Source: Craspedostauros australis (lineage: Eukaryota; Bacillariophyta; Bacillariophyceae; Mastogloiales; Achnanthaceae). From it: a stretch of DNA of 64,000 nt. The stretch's first letter is position 1, and every line of letters begins with the position of its first letter. The stretch lies in NCBI GenBank assembly GCA_026770025.1, contig JAMXDE010000009.1, positions 1,463,001 to 1,527,000 of the forward strand, written 5' to 3'. This document shows, in pieces, positions 1 through 9,427 of this stretch. The notes beneath the pieces are model-generated. The model was not told where the DNA came from. It was given only the letters and a program-made list of their open reading frames with translations, and did not search any database. Position numbers and translations under genes: made by a program.

Positions 1-416
1 CTGATACACCCGTACGTTCTACGATCTGAGAAGCAAGCTGTGCAACCATCACATGGATGGACGAATGCATGAACATCATGGATGCGTGTCTTTCATGTCA
101 CCAATCATCATGTCAAAGGCCGAGACTTTCAATCCTCGCGCAGTGTCTGCCACGCAAATGTGAAAGTCTTGTGTTGGTGCTGGAGCATGTACGCTGAATT
201 GTAACGCGCTTGTGAAATTGTATGGTAGACTTCATTCGACACATCATCCATCTCACAGACCCGCACCAACTACCTGTCCATTTATTCATTCATTCATTCA
301 TTCCAACTGGCTTGGTTCCCCCTCTCCTCATTGTGCTCATCACAATGGACGGCATCGACACGACTCGTACGTGTGACGATGCAATGTGACAACGCAGATT
401 ACTGAACAATATACCG
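1..416. other. Region with no assignable gene
   Basis: No open frame with recognisable content is seen. This stretch probably holds the promoter and perhaps a short first exon of the plus-strand membrane gene that follows. There is an ATG at 345, and possible splice acceptors (AG) lie at 396-397 and 421-422. None of the donor/acceptor pairs I tried joins that ATG in frame with a believable intron length. Confidence 0.4.
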
Positions 417-890
417 ATGCAGCTAAGATTTGGATTTAACGGGTTTGTGAACAACGTGCTCTTCATGGTGGCGTACAATACGGCCGTCCAGCACTTTGAG
501 GACGTCGATTCCAGCACGGTGTACTCCGTGGTGTATCTCGCATTCATACCCATCACGCACGCATTCATCTCGCTCTTCGTCTTCGGATGGCCGGAGCATT
601 ACTTCACGTCGTTGATGAGCAATTTTCCTATCGGGCTGACAGCGATCGCGCTTGGAGCTGCATTGACTGCCTACCTGGACAAAATCAACTTCAACCATCT
701 CATCATCCAATGGATGAAGATGATGTGGATACAATTAGGGTACATCCCGGAGGCGACAGTGCCGTTGGAAGAAGAGAAGGGAGAGTTCTATTCCTCCCTG
801 CTGGTCCTCTTGGTGACGGGTATATGGACATTCGCGCTGTCGGTCTGCGTGAATGCACCGACGGAACCGACTGAGAAGAAGGAACAGTAA
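417..890 (+). CDS. Small multi-pass membrane protein, GtrA-like (tentative); 5' end uncertain
   Basis: The 157-residue frame has about four hydrophobic segments, near residues 8-20, 37-60, 68-87 and 120-145, and a charged tail ending in EKKEQ. The opening RFGFNGFVNNVLF resembles the start of GtrA-like membrane proteins, a family often linked to lipid-linked sugar transfer. That resemblance is weak and from memory. The frame is open back to a TGA at 387-389, so the ATG at 417 may be internal to a second exon beginning at 398 or 423. Base use looks coding: the frame is clean while other frames are broken. The neighbour to the right is on the opposite strand and converges on it. Membrane localisation is well supported; the function is not. 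Confidence 0.6.
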   Translation: MQLRFGFNGFVNNVLFMVAYNTAVQHFEDVDSSTVYSVVYLAFIPITHAFISLFVFGWPEHYFTSLMSNFPIGLTAIALGAALTAYLDKINFNHLIIQWMKMMWIQLGYIPEATVPLEEEKGEFYSSLLVLLVTGIWTFALSVCVNAPTEPTEKKEQ

Positions 891-1545
891 CATACCATAC
901 CATACTTATACCCTAGATCGAGTATGAAGCATGGTGCCAAGCGAATACGGATATGGCGCGCTACTGCTACCCATCCTCCTCCTTTTTCTGGCCATCATGT
1001 GTCGCGCTGTCTCATGCCAGAAATGATATCAGGGCAGCGGCAACGCTGTGGCAACGACTCCGGAAGACTGGACGATGGAGCACCGCGACAGGTCAAAAGT
1101 GCTGAGTTGAGGTTGTGGCGAATTGGCCAGGGCTTCCGACCTACGGCGTAGGCACAAGCAACAGAAACATGAAACCGTGCGACGCTGATGGCCAATGCAT
1201 AAAACGAAGAGATACACACGCGCGCGCGCACATCGTACTCGATGATGCACGCATAATCGCTGATGGTAGAGTACTCCCTTTGATCTAATATGTGCAGCTA
1301 TGTAAACCCGTGGAGTTTGCGATGAAGATGTGCCATGTCCGTTGTTGCTCGTGCTGCGACGCATGTGGAAGTACTCGCATTTCATCATGCTGTTTGAATC
1401 GGCAGCAGAGTATTTGGAGCCACTATTTCTGATTCGTGCGACTATCGAATCTTCAAGAGTTCGAACCCTTGATTCCAAGAAGTTATGCTTCTACCGGGTG
1501 ATAATGATGATGCCTGGCGTTTGCCTGCTATCACTAAGTTCCACT
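891..1545. other. Intergenic region between convergent genes
   Basis: This stretch lies between the 3' ends of the plus-strand gene at 417-890 and the minus-strand gene at 1546-2719. It includes a short alternating CG tract (about 1220-1230) and no convincing gene. It should hold the 3' UTRs of both neighbours. Confidence 0.5.
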
Positions 1546-2719
1546 CTACACAGCAGCCTCTTGCGGCAACGTCTCAACATCGACATCATCGGTAGATTCG
1601 TTGCCATGCCCGGTGCTGTTGTTCGCCCCCGCATTCTTGTAGTCGTCGTAGCAGCTTGCCACCAAGGCAACGCTGCAAAGGAACGACAGCCACGAGAAAT
1701 AATACAGGTTGCCGATGGCCGTCCCCGGTCCCTTCGGCGATGTGATGAAGGCAACACCGAAGGCATTCAAAAAGATGAGCAGAATCGCAAAGATGATCTC
1801 CAGCACGAATGGGGCCGTGGTGGTTGCCATCTTCATCCCGACAACGCCGAGAGAGAAGATTGTCGAGATCGCACCCACGGCGACACCGAACAGTGTCCGT
1901 CTGCAGAACAGGTCGCTTTCGGGATCTTCCCCGGAGCAATCCCTCTGCAGGATGTTGGCGGACGATCCCATGACAACCAAGGCGCACGCCAGCATGCCAC
2001 CCCACATGGTGAGACGGGAAGAACGATTTTGGATTTCTCCGGCCAGATCGACACCGAAGACTGCGCGGAGGTAGCCAACGAGCAGGAGGATGACCGTGAC
2101 AAATCCTGCCCAAGTGAAGTAGTAGAGGTTGGCGTTGACGATAGTCGTGTTATCGTCACCATCGTCGGTCACCAATCCGCCGTTGGCGTCGCTGACGACA
2201 GACACAGTGGCTGCCCAGAAAGTGGCCAGCATGAGGATGAGGGCACCCTCGAGCCTGGTGTCGATGATGAGGCTGGAGTAGACAGAGTGCAGGTGCAGTG
2301 CTGTGACGACGAGGGAGATGGCGAAGGAGATGGATGCGCATGCGATCGTCCACCTGGCGTTGCTATCATCGTTGCCCTCTTGATTTTTCTGAGCAGTTGG
2401 TTTGGTCGATGTTGTCGTCGTCGTTGTCGGCAGTGTTGATGGTGGCGTTGATGGTAGCGTTGATGGGATATCCGTTGGGAAGTGTACGAGTCAAGGAAGA
2501 GATATGCACACGATGGCATGTGTGAGCATGCGGAATTGGTGCATTCAGTGAATCATGATCCCATGTCGACCGCCACAATCAGGAGGCCCAACTCACCGTC
2601 TCAACTGCTGACATGAGCGTGATGGTGGAGAAGACCAGGAATGCTCCCCAGAGGTTGAATCTGGCGGAACGGCCGCTCGTGGCGACCACTTCGCCCGTCT
2701 CTTGGTCGATAGACGTCAT
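1546..2719 (-). CDS. Two-exon polytopic membrane protein with internal duplication
   Basis: I read this as two exons. Exon 1 runs 2719-2597 (ATG at 2719; 41 residues) and ends at a GTGAGT donor. The intron is 2596-2389 (208 nt), with acceptor CTCAG. Exon 2 runs 2388-1546. The spliced protein has 321 residues. About eight membrane segments fall into two similar halves. The first half has FNLWGAFLVFSTITLMSA, a segment after ARWTIACAS, GALILMLATF and NLYYFTWAGF. The second half has LTMWGGMLACALVVMGSS, LFGVAVGAIS, LEIIFAILLIFL and NLYYFSWLSF. The NLYYF(T/S)W motif recurs at the same place in each half. The C-terminal tail is acidic and probably cytoplasmic. I do not recognise a named family, and a transport role would be a guess. 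Confidence 0.75.
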
Positions 2720-4261
2720 TATTGGTATCTTCTTCGACTGTTTTGTGTGGTATCGATATCTTTTGTATTCAACGATACTTCTCCTTGAGGCGAAGGTGAG
2801 ATGTGGGATGCTCTCGGCAATCGTTTGATCAATCCTCGGTTTGCTTTGCTTTGGAGGTGAAGGAGGGAGGAGTGAGGATGTGACAACTTCTGCATCCACT
2901 CCTAATGAGTTGCTTCTGCTGCTGCTTTTGTCACGACTACTGTTGTTGCAACGGCTCCGACTTCTGGTATTCTGCTCTGCGGCAAATACGAAGGATGGAT
3001 GGGGTCGTCCTTTGTGCACTTCCACAACATCAACCGTCACATGAAGTGTTATCGCGCACCCCATGGAGTGAGTGAGTGGGAAAAAAGGAATCGTCGCGCA
3101 ACCTTCTCTGTTTGCGCCTGGTTGGGGTACGCGGTAAATAATATAATTAATCAGGAATGATCTTGAAGAATCTACAGAGTCGACTAGGTGGACTACATTT
3201 CTGAAAACACCACCAACATCGTGTGCGCTCCTTTCACCCAACACCACAGCACACAACAACTCCGCGCACCATGGTCTCCGATCACCACGATGCTCGTACA
3301 AGCACACTTCCCTCCACTCGTACGACTATTGGTACAAACACCTCCGAGATGATGAGCGCGGCCTTCGCTGCTTCAACTCCGCCAACTGAACAAGTCAGAC
3401 ACACGCGTTGCGCGGAGAAGTGCAGGTGATGGACGAGCGAGCTGAGGTCGGACCATGCATCATGTGGAAGATGCGCACGATCTCTTGGCGTCGACTTCGG
3501 TTCCGCGTATCTTTCGACGGATGATGCCAATCCCCAAGTCATCAAGTCGCCAACCCAGCCAAGTGGTTGGACCGCATCAAGCCTCGCGCACTCCGCCGGC
3601 GACGAGCGATCGCATCAAGCATGGCCAAAGCGCAACTGGCGAGGCGAATGGTCCTTGCTTCGTTGCTTGGCTCATCTGCTGCCCCAACGGCTGGCCCGAA
3701 CAACAGAGCAAGCGCTCGTGTATCACAAGACACCAATGGTGAAGGCGATGAATATGAGTGCGAATCCAGCAGAGGCTCCAAGGCGCTCATATTCCATACT
3801 CCTCGCCCACCGCCATTCACACTCACATTCACAACCATCTCGTCTCCCCGCTGCATCAAAACGCCGCGCATCTGAACTTAACAATGATCGAGTGATTGTT
3901 TGATGTCGCGGCAGTTCCGCTTGCGGCACTCTCTTCGGCATGTGCAAACCAACATCGTCTTTCCACTCAACACGAGAGTCGGCGTTGAATTGACGCATGA
4001 CTCGGCATGTGCGATGCGGCATTGGATTGATCACTTGTCATCTCCTTGCACCGTGACCGCACCGCGACTACCCGTACAGGTCTCACGACATGCAAGTCTG
4101 AAGGGTCTCTTGATAGAGTAATATATTGTAGAGAATATCTAATTGATATCAAATTGCTCCGACTTCGTCATCTGCGCTACTCCACTGCATGATGCGTTCG
4201 CTCCTCAAGCGCCGTTGCTGGAGTGAATTGCTTCAGTGCTATCCACCTCAATAATTTCGGA
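2720..4261. other. Long spacer with no supported gene
   Basis: This is 1.5 kb upstream of the spliced membrane gene and downstream of ankyrin/BTB copy 1. Short frames exist on both strands (for example 3567-3875 plus), but they are Arg/Ser/Thr-rich, lack homology I recognise and overlap one another. The part next to 2720 should contain the membrane gene's promoter. Unlike the other array units, this side of copy 1 shows none of the S1-S3 segments. Confidence 0.45.
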
Positions 4262-6721
4262 TCAATTGGTTCTCATAGAGCTGGTTCTCATAGAGCGGAC
4301 GAAGTCCACCAATGTTGCCCGATCCATGTATGAATCCTCTTGTGCCGTACCCTCGTCCTCATTTATGACCTTGTACAACTCCATCATGGACATGCCACTG
4401 TACTGATCATCAATACCATCACTCTCCATTCTCCCATTGCAAAACACCCGGGTCTCCGTCATCAGTTGGGGCTGTGGAATCAGCTTGCTGAAATCTGGAT
4501 GAGTGAACATGTCTTTCTCACTTTCAGCTGCCATTCTCATTGCTGCATCCTTCAACACCACACAGTTGTGTTGATCAGCGAATAGCAGAGCGTCTATCAT
4601 GGTGTCCTCTGTAAGATGCCTGCGGGTCAACTCTGTTTCAAGAACAAGCTTGAGTCGCCAGAAGCCGAACTCGTTGGCCACAAGGATCAGCTGTTGCAGA
4701 TCGTCCTGTCCAGTGAGGGTGGGAGTTGGCTGGTTTTCGTCATCATTGTCAGTGTCGTCATGAGTGCTGTCATCAAAGGATATCTCGCCTGTGTAGATGC
4801 ATTGGAGGACGTGTCGGACATGTTTTGGTTGAAGGTTGGGAAGAGGGATGGTTGTTTGGATGGGTTCAGTTCTTTCTTGAGCCCCATCGTGAGCGCATTG
4901 ATGTTGGATTCCTTCGTCAATCAGTGTCTGAATGGATGGCACGGTGACCTTGAGGACTCCGGAGTTTGCCTTGATTGCTTGTTGTTCGTCCCCATGTCCG
5001 CACAGGAAAGTAACGTCTGCGATGGTCTTGGCACGAATAGCGGCGCGACGATCTTGGTCGATGCTGATCTTGAGATGTTGTTTCAACTTCCGTTTCAGTT
5101 GTTTGTTCTCCTGCTCTTTCTGTTTCTTCTCTTGCCCCTCCTGTTCCAACTGCCATTTCAGTTGTTCATTCTCTCCTTCACTTTTCGAGAGCATGCGCTG
5201 AATCTCTTCCTTCTGCTGTTTCAACTGCTGTTTCAGTTGTTCGTTCTCCTGCTCGTTCTCTTTCAACTGCTTCTGCAGTTGTGAGTTGCAGTGACTCAGA
5301 TCATCGAGACGGTGTATCATCTTGATTTGAAGTTTCTCATCGATCATATTGAGGGGGGTTTTGTTGTCGTTGTTTTGGATGTCGATATCAGCATTGGATG
5401 ATGCAACGAGGTACTCGACACACTCCAGGTGGCCGTAAATGCATGCGTAATGAAGGGGAGCGGAACCATCGTTGTCTTGGCAGTTGGTGTTTGCTTCACA
5501 TGATTCGATGAGGTACTTCACACACTCCAGCTGGCCATTGCAGCATGCCTCATGAAGGGGAGTGGCTCCATCGTTGCTTTTGAAGTTGATGTTTGCCCCA
5601 CATGATTCGATGAGGTACTTCACACACTCCAGGTCGCGCTTGAAGCATGCCTCGCGAGGGAGAGTAAAACCATTGTTGTCTTTGCAGTTGGTGTCGGCCC
5701 TGCATGATTCGATCAGGTACTTCACACACTCCAGGTCGCGTTTGAAGCATGCAGCATGAACGGAATTGTCGCCATTGGTATCTTCGCAGTTGATGTTCGT
5801 CTCACGTGATTCGATGAGGCGCTTCACAAACTCAAGGTGGCCGTTGTGGCATACCGCATGAAGGGGAGTCTCACCTTCGTTGGTTTTGCAGTGGACGTCG
5901 GCCCCACATGATTCGATGAGGTACTTCACACACTCCAGCTGGCTGATGTAGCATGCCCAATGAAGGGGAGTGTCACCATCGTTGTTTTTGCAGTTGGTGT
6001 CGGCCTTACATGATGCGATGAGGTACTTCACACACTCCAGCCGGCTGTCGTGGCATGCCAAATGAAGGGGAGTGTCACCATACTTGTTTTTGCAGTTGGC
6101 GTCGGCCCCGCGTGATTCGATCAGGTACTTCACACACTCCAGCCGGCTGTCGTCGCATGCCTTATGAAGGGGAGTTTCACCTTCGTTGGTTTTGCAGTGG
6201 ACGTCGGCCCCACATGATTCGGTGAAGTCCTTCACAATCTCTAGGTAGCCGTTGTGGCATGCGTAATGAAGGGGAGTTTCACCATCATTGTCTTTGCAGT
6301 TGGTGTCGGCCCTACATGATTCGATGAGGTACTTGGCACACTCCAGCTGGCAGGTCATGCATGCGTCATGAAGGGGAGTTTCACCATCATTGTCTTTGCA
6401 GTTGGCGTCGGCCTTGCATGATTCGATGAGGTACTTGGCACACTCCAGGTGGCCGTTCATGCATGCCTTATGAAGGGGAGTGACACCGTTGTTGTTTTTG
6501 CAGTTGGCATCGGCCTGACACGATTCGATGAGGTACTTGGCACACTCCAGGTGGCCTTTGGAGCATGCATGATGAAGGGGAGTCCAACCATTGCTGTCTG
6601 TAACCTTGATGACATCAACTCCTTTGTTCTGCAACTTGTTCTGCTTCTTCCATTCATTCAACACCGACAAGTCACCTCCCTCGGCAGCATCAAGGAGTTG
6701 TTCGTTCGAAACATTCGGCAT
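4262..6721 (-). CDS. Ankyrin repeat - coiled coil - BTB-like protein, copy 1
   Basis: The intact single-exon frame has 819 residues. An N-terminal cap (residues 1-40, starting MPNVSNEQLLDAAEGG) leads into about twelve full ankyrin repeats (about 40-455) with the signature TPLHxAC...LECxKYLIESC, plus a degenerate half repeat. A Gln/Glu/Lys coiled coil follows at about 475-555. The C-terminal region (about 560-760) begins ADVTFLCG and continues with IYTGEISFDD, LQQLILVANEF and LFADQHNC. This reads as a divergent BTB/POZ plus following helices. Ankyrin-BTB proteins of known families are often adaptors for ubiquitin ligases or transcription complexes; that role here is inference. Several ankyrin repeats deviate (for example NGDNSVH and NGFTLPRE), so part of the array is decaying. 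This is the longest and only clearly undamaged copy of the four. Confidence 0.88.
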   Translation of the reverse strand: MPNVSNEQLLDAAEGGDLSVLNEWKKQNKLQNKGVDVIKVTDSNGWTPLHHACSKGHLECAKYLIESCQADANCKNNNGVTPLHKACMNGHLECAKYLIESCKADANCKDNDGETPLHDACMTCQLECAKYLIESCRADTNCKDNDGETPLHYACHNGYLEIVKDFTESCGADVHCKTNEGETPLHKACDDSRLECVKYLIESRGADANCKNKYGDTPLHLACHDSRLECVKYLIASCKADTNCKNNDGDTPLHWACYISQLECVKYLIESCGADVHCKTNEGETPLHAVCHNGHLEFVKRLIESRETNINCEDTNGDNSVHAACFKRDLECVKYLIESCRADTNCKDNNGFTLPREACFKRDLECVKYLIESCGANINFKSNDGATPLHEACCNGQLECVKYLIESCEANTNCQDNDGSAPLHYACIYGHLECVEYLVASSNADIDIQNNDNKTPLNMIDEKLQIKMIHRLDDLSHCNSQLQKQLKENEQENEQLKQQLKQQKEEIQRMLSKSEGENEQLKWQLEQEGQEKKQKEQENKQLKRKLKQHLKISIDQDRRAAIRAKTIADVTFLCGHGDEQQAIKANSGVLKVTVPSIQTLIDEGIQHQCAHDGAQERTEPIQTTIPLPNLQPKHVRHVLQCIYTGEISFDDSTHDDTDNDDENQPTPTLTGQDDLQQLILVANEFGFWRLKLVLETELTRRHLTEDTMIDALLFADQHNCVVLKDAAMRMAAESEKDMFTHPDFSKLIPQPQLMTETRVFCNGRMESDGIDDQYSGMSMMELYKVINEDEGTAQEDSYMDRATLVDFVRSMRTSSMRTN

Positions 6722-6971
6722 TTGAGAGGATGGTCGATGGTTGCTGGCTGCTGGACGATTGACGTTGGGCGATTGACATTGGACGATTGACGTTGGACGA
6801 TTGACGTTGGATTGGCTGTCAAGAAAGTGTGCAGTTCGAGCTGCCTATGGCAGAGATATCGATGGTGGTGTCTTCAATAGCTTGTATTTGTATGAGTACC
6901 ATGCACTGTGTTATGAGTATGAATGGCAATTCGATGTCTGATGTTGATGTGCTCGAGTACGGGGTTGAATG
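6722..6971 (-). promoter_or_regulatory. Conserved upstream block of the ankyrin/BTB genes
   Basis: A block immediately upstream of the start codon is recognisably repeated upstream of all four copies (16624-16865, 24718-24915 and 60752-60965). Shared words include GATGGTTGCTGGACGA, GGCAGAGATATCGATGG and GGCAATTCGATGTCTG. Its conservation next to the start codon fits promoter and 5' UTR, but co-duplication alone could also explain it. Copia-1 has inserted at its distal end (6971/11133), separating it from further upstream sequence that the other copies keep. Confidence 0.5.
6753..6812. repeat. Short tandem repeat just upstream of ankyrin/BTB copy 1
   Basis: Four diverged copies of a 15-bp unit like GGACGATTGACGTTG lie within 35-90 bp of the start codon. 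A shorter, differently phased version of the same array sits upstream of copy 2 (about 16660-16697). Repeat number therefore differs between paralogues. Confidence 0.75.
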
Positions 6972-7111
6972 TGTGATGATCGGGAGACGATACGGATGTG
7001 TTGTGTGTGTGTGATGATGTGAGATTATTATGGATACTCTGATTGTCTCCGCAGAGGCTGTGAACATGGGATTTGCTGCTGCTCCGTCTGTCATCCGACC
7101 GTGTACCAACA
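6972..7111 (-). repeat. Copia-1 3' LTR (140 bp)
   Basis: Direct repeat of 10993-11132 with the same ends. Next to it at 7112-7120 is a run of nine C on the plus strand, which reads as a G-rich tract just upstream of the 3' LTR on the element's own strand. That fits a polypurine tract. Confidence 0.88.
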
Positions 7112-7142
7112 CCCCCCCCCACGCTGACGCAGTCAGCGGAAG

Positions 7143-9380
7143 TTACAAATCCGGACGCCTGTAACTGTGCACATAGGACGGCACATTGCGACCCATAATG
7201 AGGTCGATGTGCCTGAAGAACAGTGTGACGGGCGTCTGTTTCGTGCAGATATCAGATGCGTTGAGCTCCGACGGCACGTCGGGATACGCTAAGAGATCGC
7301 GCTCCACCCAGTCAAGGACTGCAAACTCGCGGACTGCGATATGTCGCGAGTTTCGGGTAGGCTGACTTGCTGTCGTCATCAGCCTTGCGCCGCGATTGTC
7401 CTCGAAGATGAGTGCGGCGAACTGTTGCTCCACGCCAATCTCGTGTAGAATCGACCGCAGCCATAGCGCCATTCGGCCGGCGTCACTGGCTGCAATGAAT
7501 TCCGCGTCGGTGCTGCCCATGGACATTGCGGGCTAAACCCTGGTCTTCCAAGCGATGGCACCTCCACCAAACATCTTCACCATGCCAGTAACAGACCGGC
7601 GGTGGCGAATATCCACGCCCCAGTTGGCGTCGACAAAGCCATACAGTGTGGCAGGGCCAACAGGTCGTGTTTGGTTGGCACCATGCACCTCGGCGTCAGG
7701 CGGTGAAAGTGGCCTTGGGGCTGGAACGTCAGGTAGACCTGCCAACGGTCGGATTCGCCAGTAGGTGATGCCGTAGTCGCGAGTGCCCGCCACGTACCGA
7801 ATGAGATACGTCACACCTTCGAAGTGCACTGCCGCAGGATTGGTGGAGAACTGAGAGAGTTTGACCACTGGAAACGCAATGTCCGGTCGGCAAGAAATCA
7901 TTGCCCAGATGAGCTCGCCAATGGCCCGTCGGTACTTGAACTTGAAGGTTGCAGCGATACTCTCGCGTTCTGCATCCGTGGCCGGTACTTCGGTGTTGTC
8001 AAGTGACTTTACATACGTGTTCTCCGACCTCATAGGGAGCCGCTGAGCCGCCGTCATGCCCTGCCATTCGTAACGCTCGAGCATTTTGTCGATGTATGAT
8101 GTGCAATGAACACGCACGTAACGTTGCGTTTGCGCAATGTCCAGATCGTTGTAGTGCACCATCAGACCCTGACGTGTGATCGGTTGGAAAAGCTGCTTGT
8201 CCAGCATGTCACAGAACGTATCGAAGACGTTCTTGTTGATCGCCGCCACAGCAAAGTCATCGACCTGTCGCAGCACAAACACCTTAGTACCACCAACGGA
8301 CCCTGTGTAAAGGCATGGAGCATGGGTAGTCGGTAGGAACTGCAAATCCTTGAGAATGCCATTGATGTGTTTGCTCCACAGTCGTGGTGCCTCCGGATGG
8401 CCCTGCAAATTCTTGTTGACAGGTATGACGTGACCTCGTGGTATATTGGTGCCAAACTTGTGGCGATACCAGGACGAGTATTGACCATCAACGTTCATGT
8501 AGTACCATTGCTTGCCTGCCGGCGCTTCCGCAAAAGCACTGGTGACACCGGATCCATACACCTTGAGCCCACGGACGGCAGCAACTGCCAAGAGGAGCTG
8601 AAACTCAGTCAGATCTGTTGTCGCCGCGTATGTATGCCCGAAGACTCTTGCATGCCCGCCTCGGGTCGAACCATCGCACACCGCTCGCACTTTCTTGCGA
8701 CTGTTCTCTTGGGTCTTGAGGACGTATATCCACACCCAACTGAAAACTGCAGCATTTGAAGGGGGCACAATCGGCGCACCAAGCATTTGTTGAGCATCAT
8801 ATTGATCCAATTGTTTGAACTCCGCGGCCACGGCGCGGGGTGACGGTCCGCCAAAGAAAAATAGGCCGTTGCGAATGAGCAGTGGCATGCGTAGGTCGCG
8901 CTGGGGCGAACAGAACACGATGAAGGCTGCACGAGACGTAGATTCGATGCCAAACCCGTCGAAACTGTTGTCGGTCTGCCGGATGATGGCCTGCGGCGAC
9001 ACAAGAGTGTCAGCAAGCAGGGGGCAGAGGAGCATGCCAACACTGAGGTCGTCACCGTCGCCGCACTTGATGCATGCGTATCCCGCACCGGGGCATGGCA
9101 TGGCCGGCGACGAAGAGTCCGCAGCCGCAAGCATTGACGGAGCACCAAAAGGCACATACCGCTCCAGCAGCGCAGCATGCGGTGTGGCACACACGTTGGC
9201 TCCCAAGTCGCACTGTCCCTTGACGCGATCTCGCCAATCGGAACTAGCGCAACCCGCGAGTGCGTGTGCGCGGAGCTGGACCGTTGTGGACATGACGAAC
9301 GGTTCCAGCTCGGTTGGACGATTGCGCCCACAGGCATTGTCGAGCGGAGATGCATCGCCAAGAGGCGTGCCTGCATGCAT
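7143..9380 (-). pseudogene. Copia-1 pol: protease, reverse transcriptase, RNase H; one in-frame amber codon
   Basis: The frame runs 9380 to 7533 (615 residues). After a single TAG it continues in the same frame from 7526 to 7143 (127 residues). The protease motif DLGANVCAT is near residue 60. RT covers about 210-500, with the catalytic loop written LRQVDDFAV instead of the usual YVDD (about residue 370). RNase H starts near 580 (VDANWGVDIRHRRS) and continues beyond the stop with GSTDAEFIA and the DNRGAR motif. The stop splits RNase H between AWKTRV and SMGSTDAEF. A C-to-T change in a CAG codon would explain it. Upstream, the frame is open across the gag stop in the -1 frame relative to gag, so frameshifting may join them. 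There is no room for an integrase between protease and RT. Confidence 0.85.
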
Positions 9381-9427
9381 CCCGCAATCATGACCAAGGG
9401 CCTTGTACCGCTCACCAGGGAGTTGAT

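Noticed and set aside
1330-2439. 369-codon plus-strand frame
   Set aside because: It is antisense to the second exon of the membrane gene, is Arg/Asp/Gly-rich with no hydrophobic logic, and exists because the opposite strand is coding.
3567-3875. 102-codon Arg/Ser-rich frame
   Set aside because: Overlaps three other frames of similar length, has biased composition and no paralogue, and no start or splice context.
4616-5284. Hydrophobic 222-codon plus-strand frame with Leu/Phe runs (also 15175-16002 and 23342-24130)
   Set aside because: Antisense to the Gln/Glu/Lys coiled coil of the ankyrin/BTB genes. Reverse complements of CAG/GAG/AAG give Leu/Phe runs, so the apparent membrane segments are artefacts.
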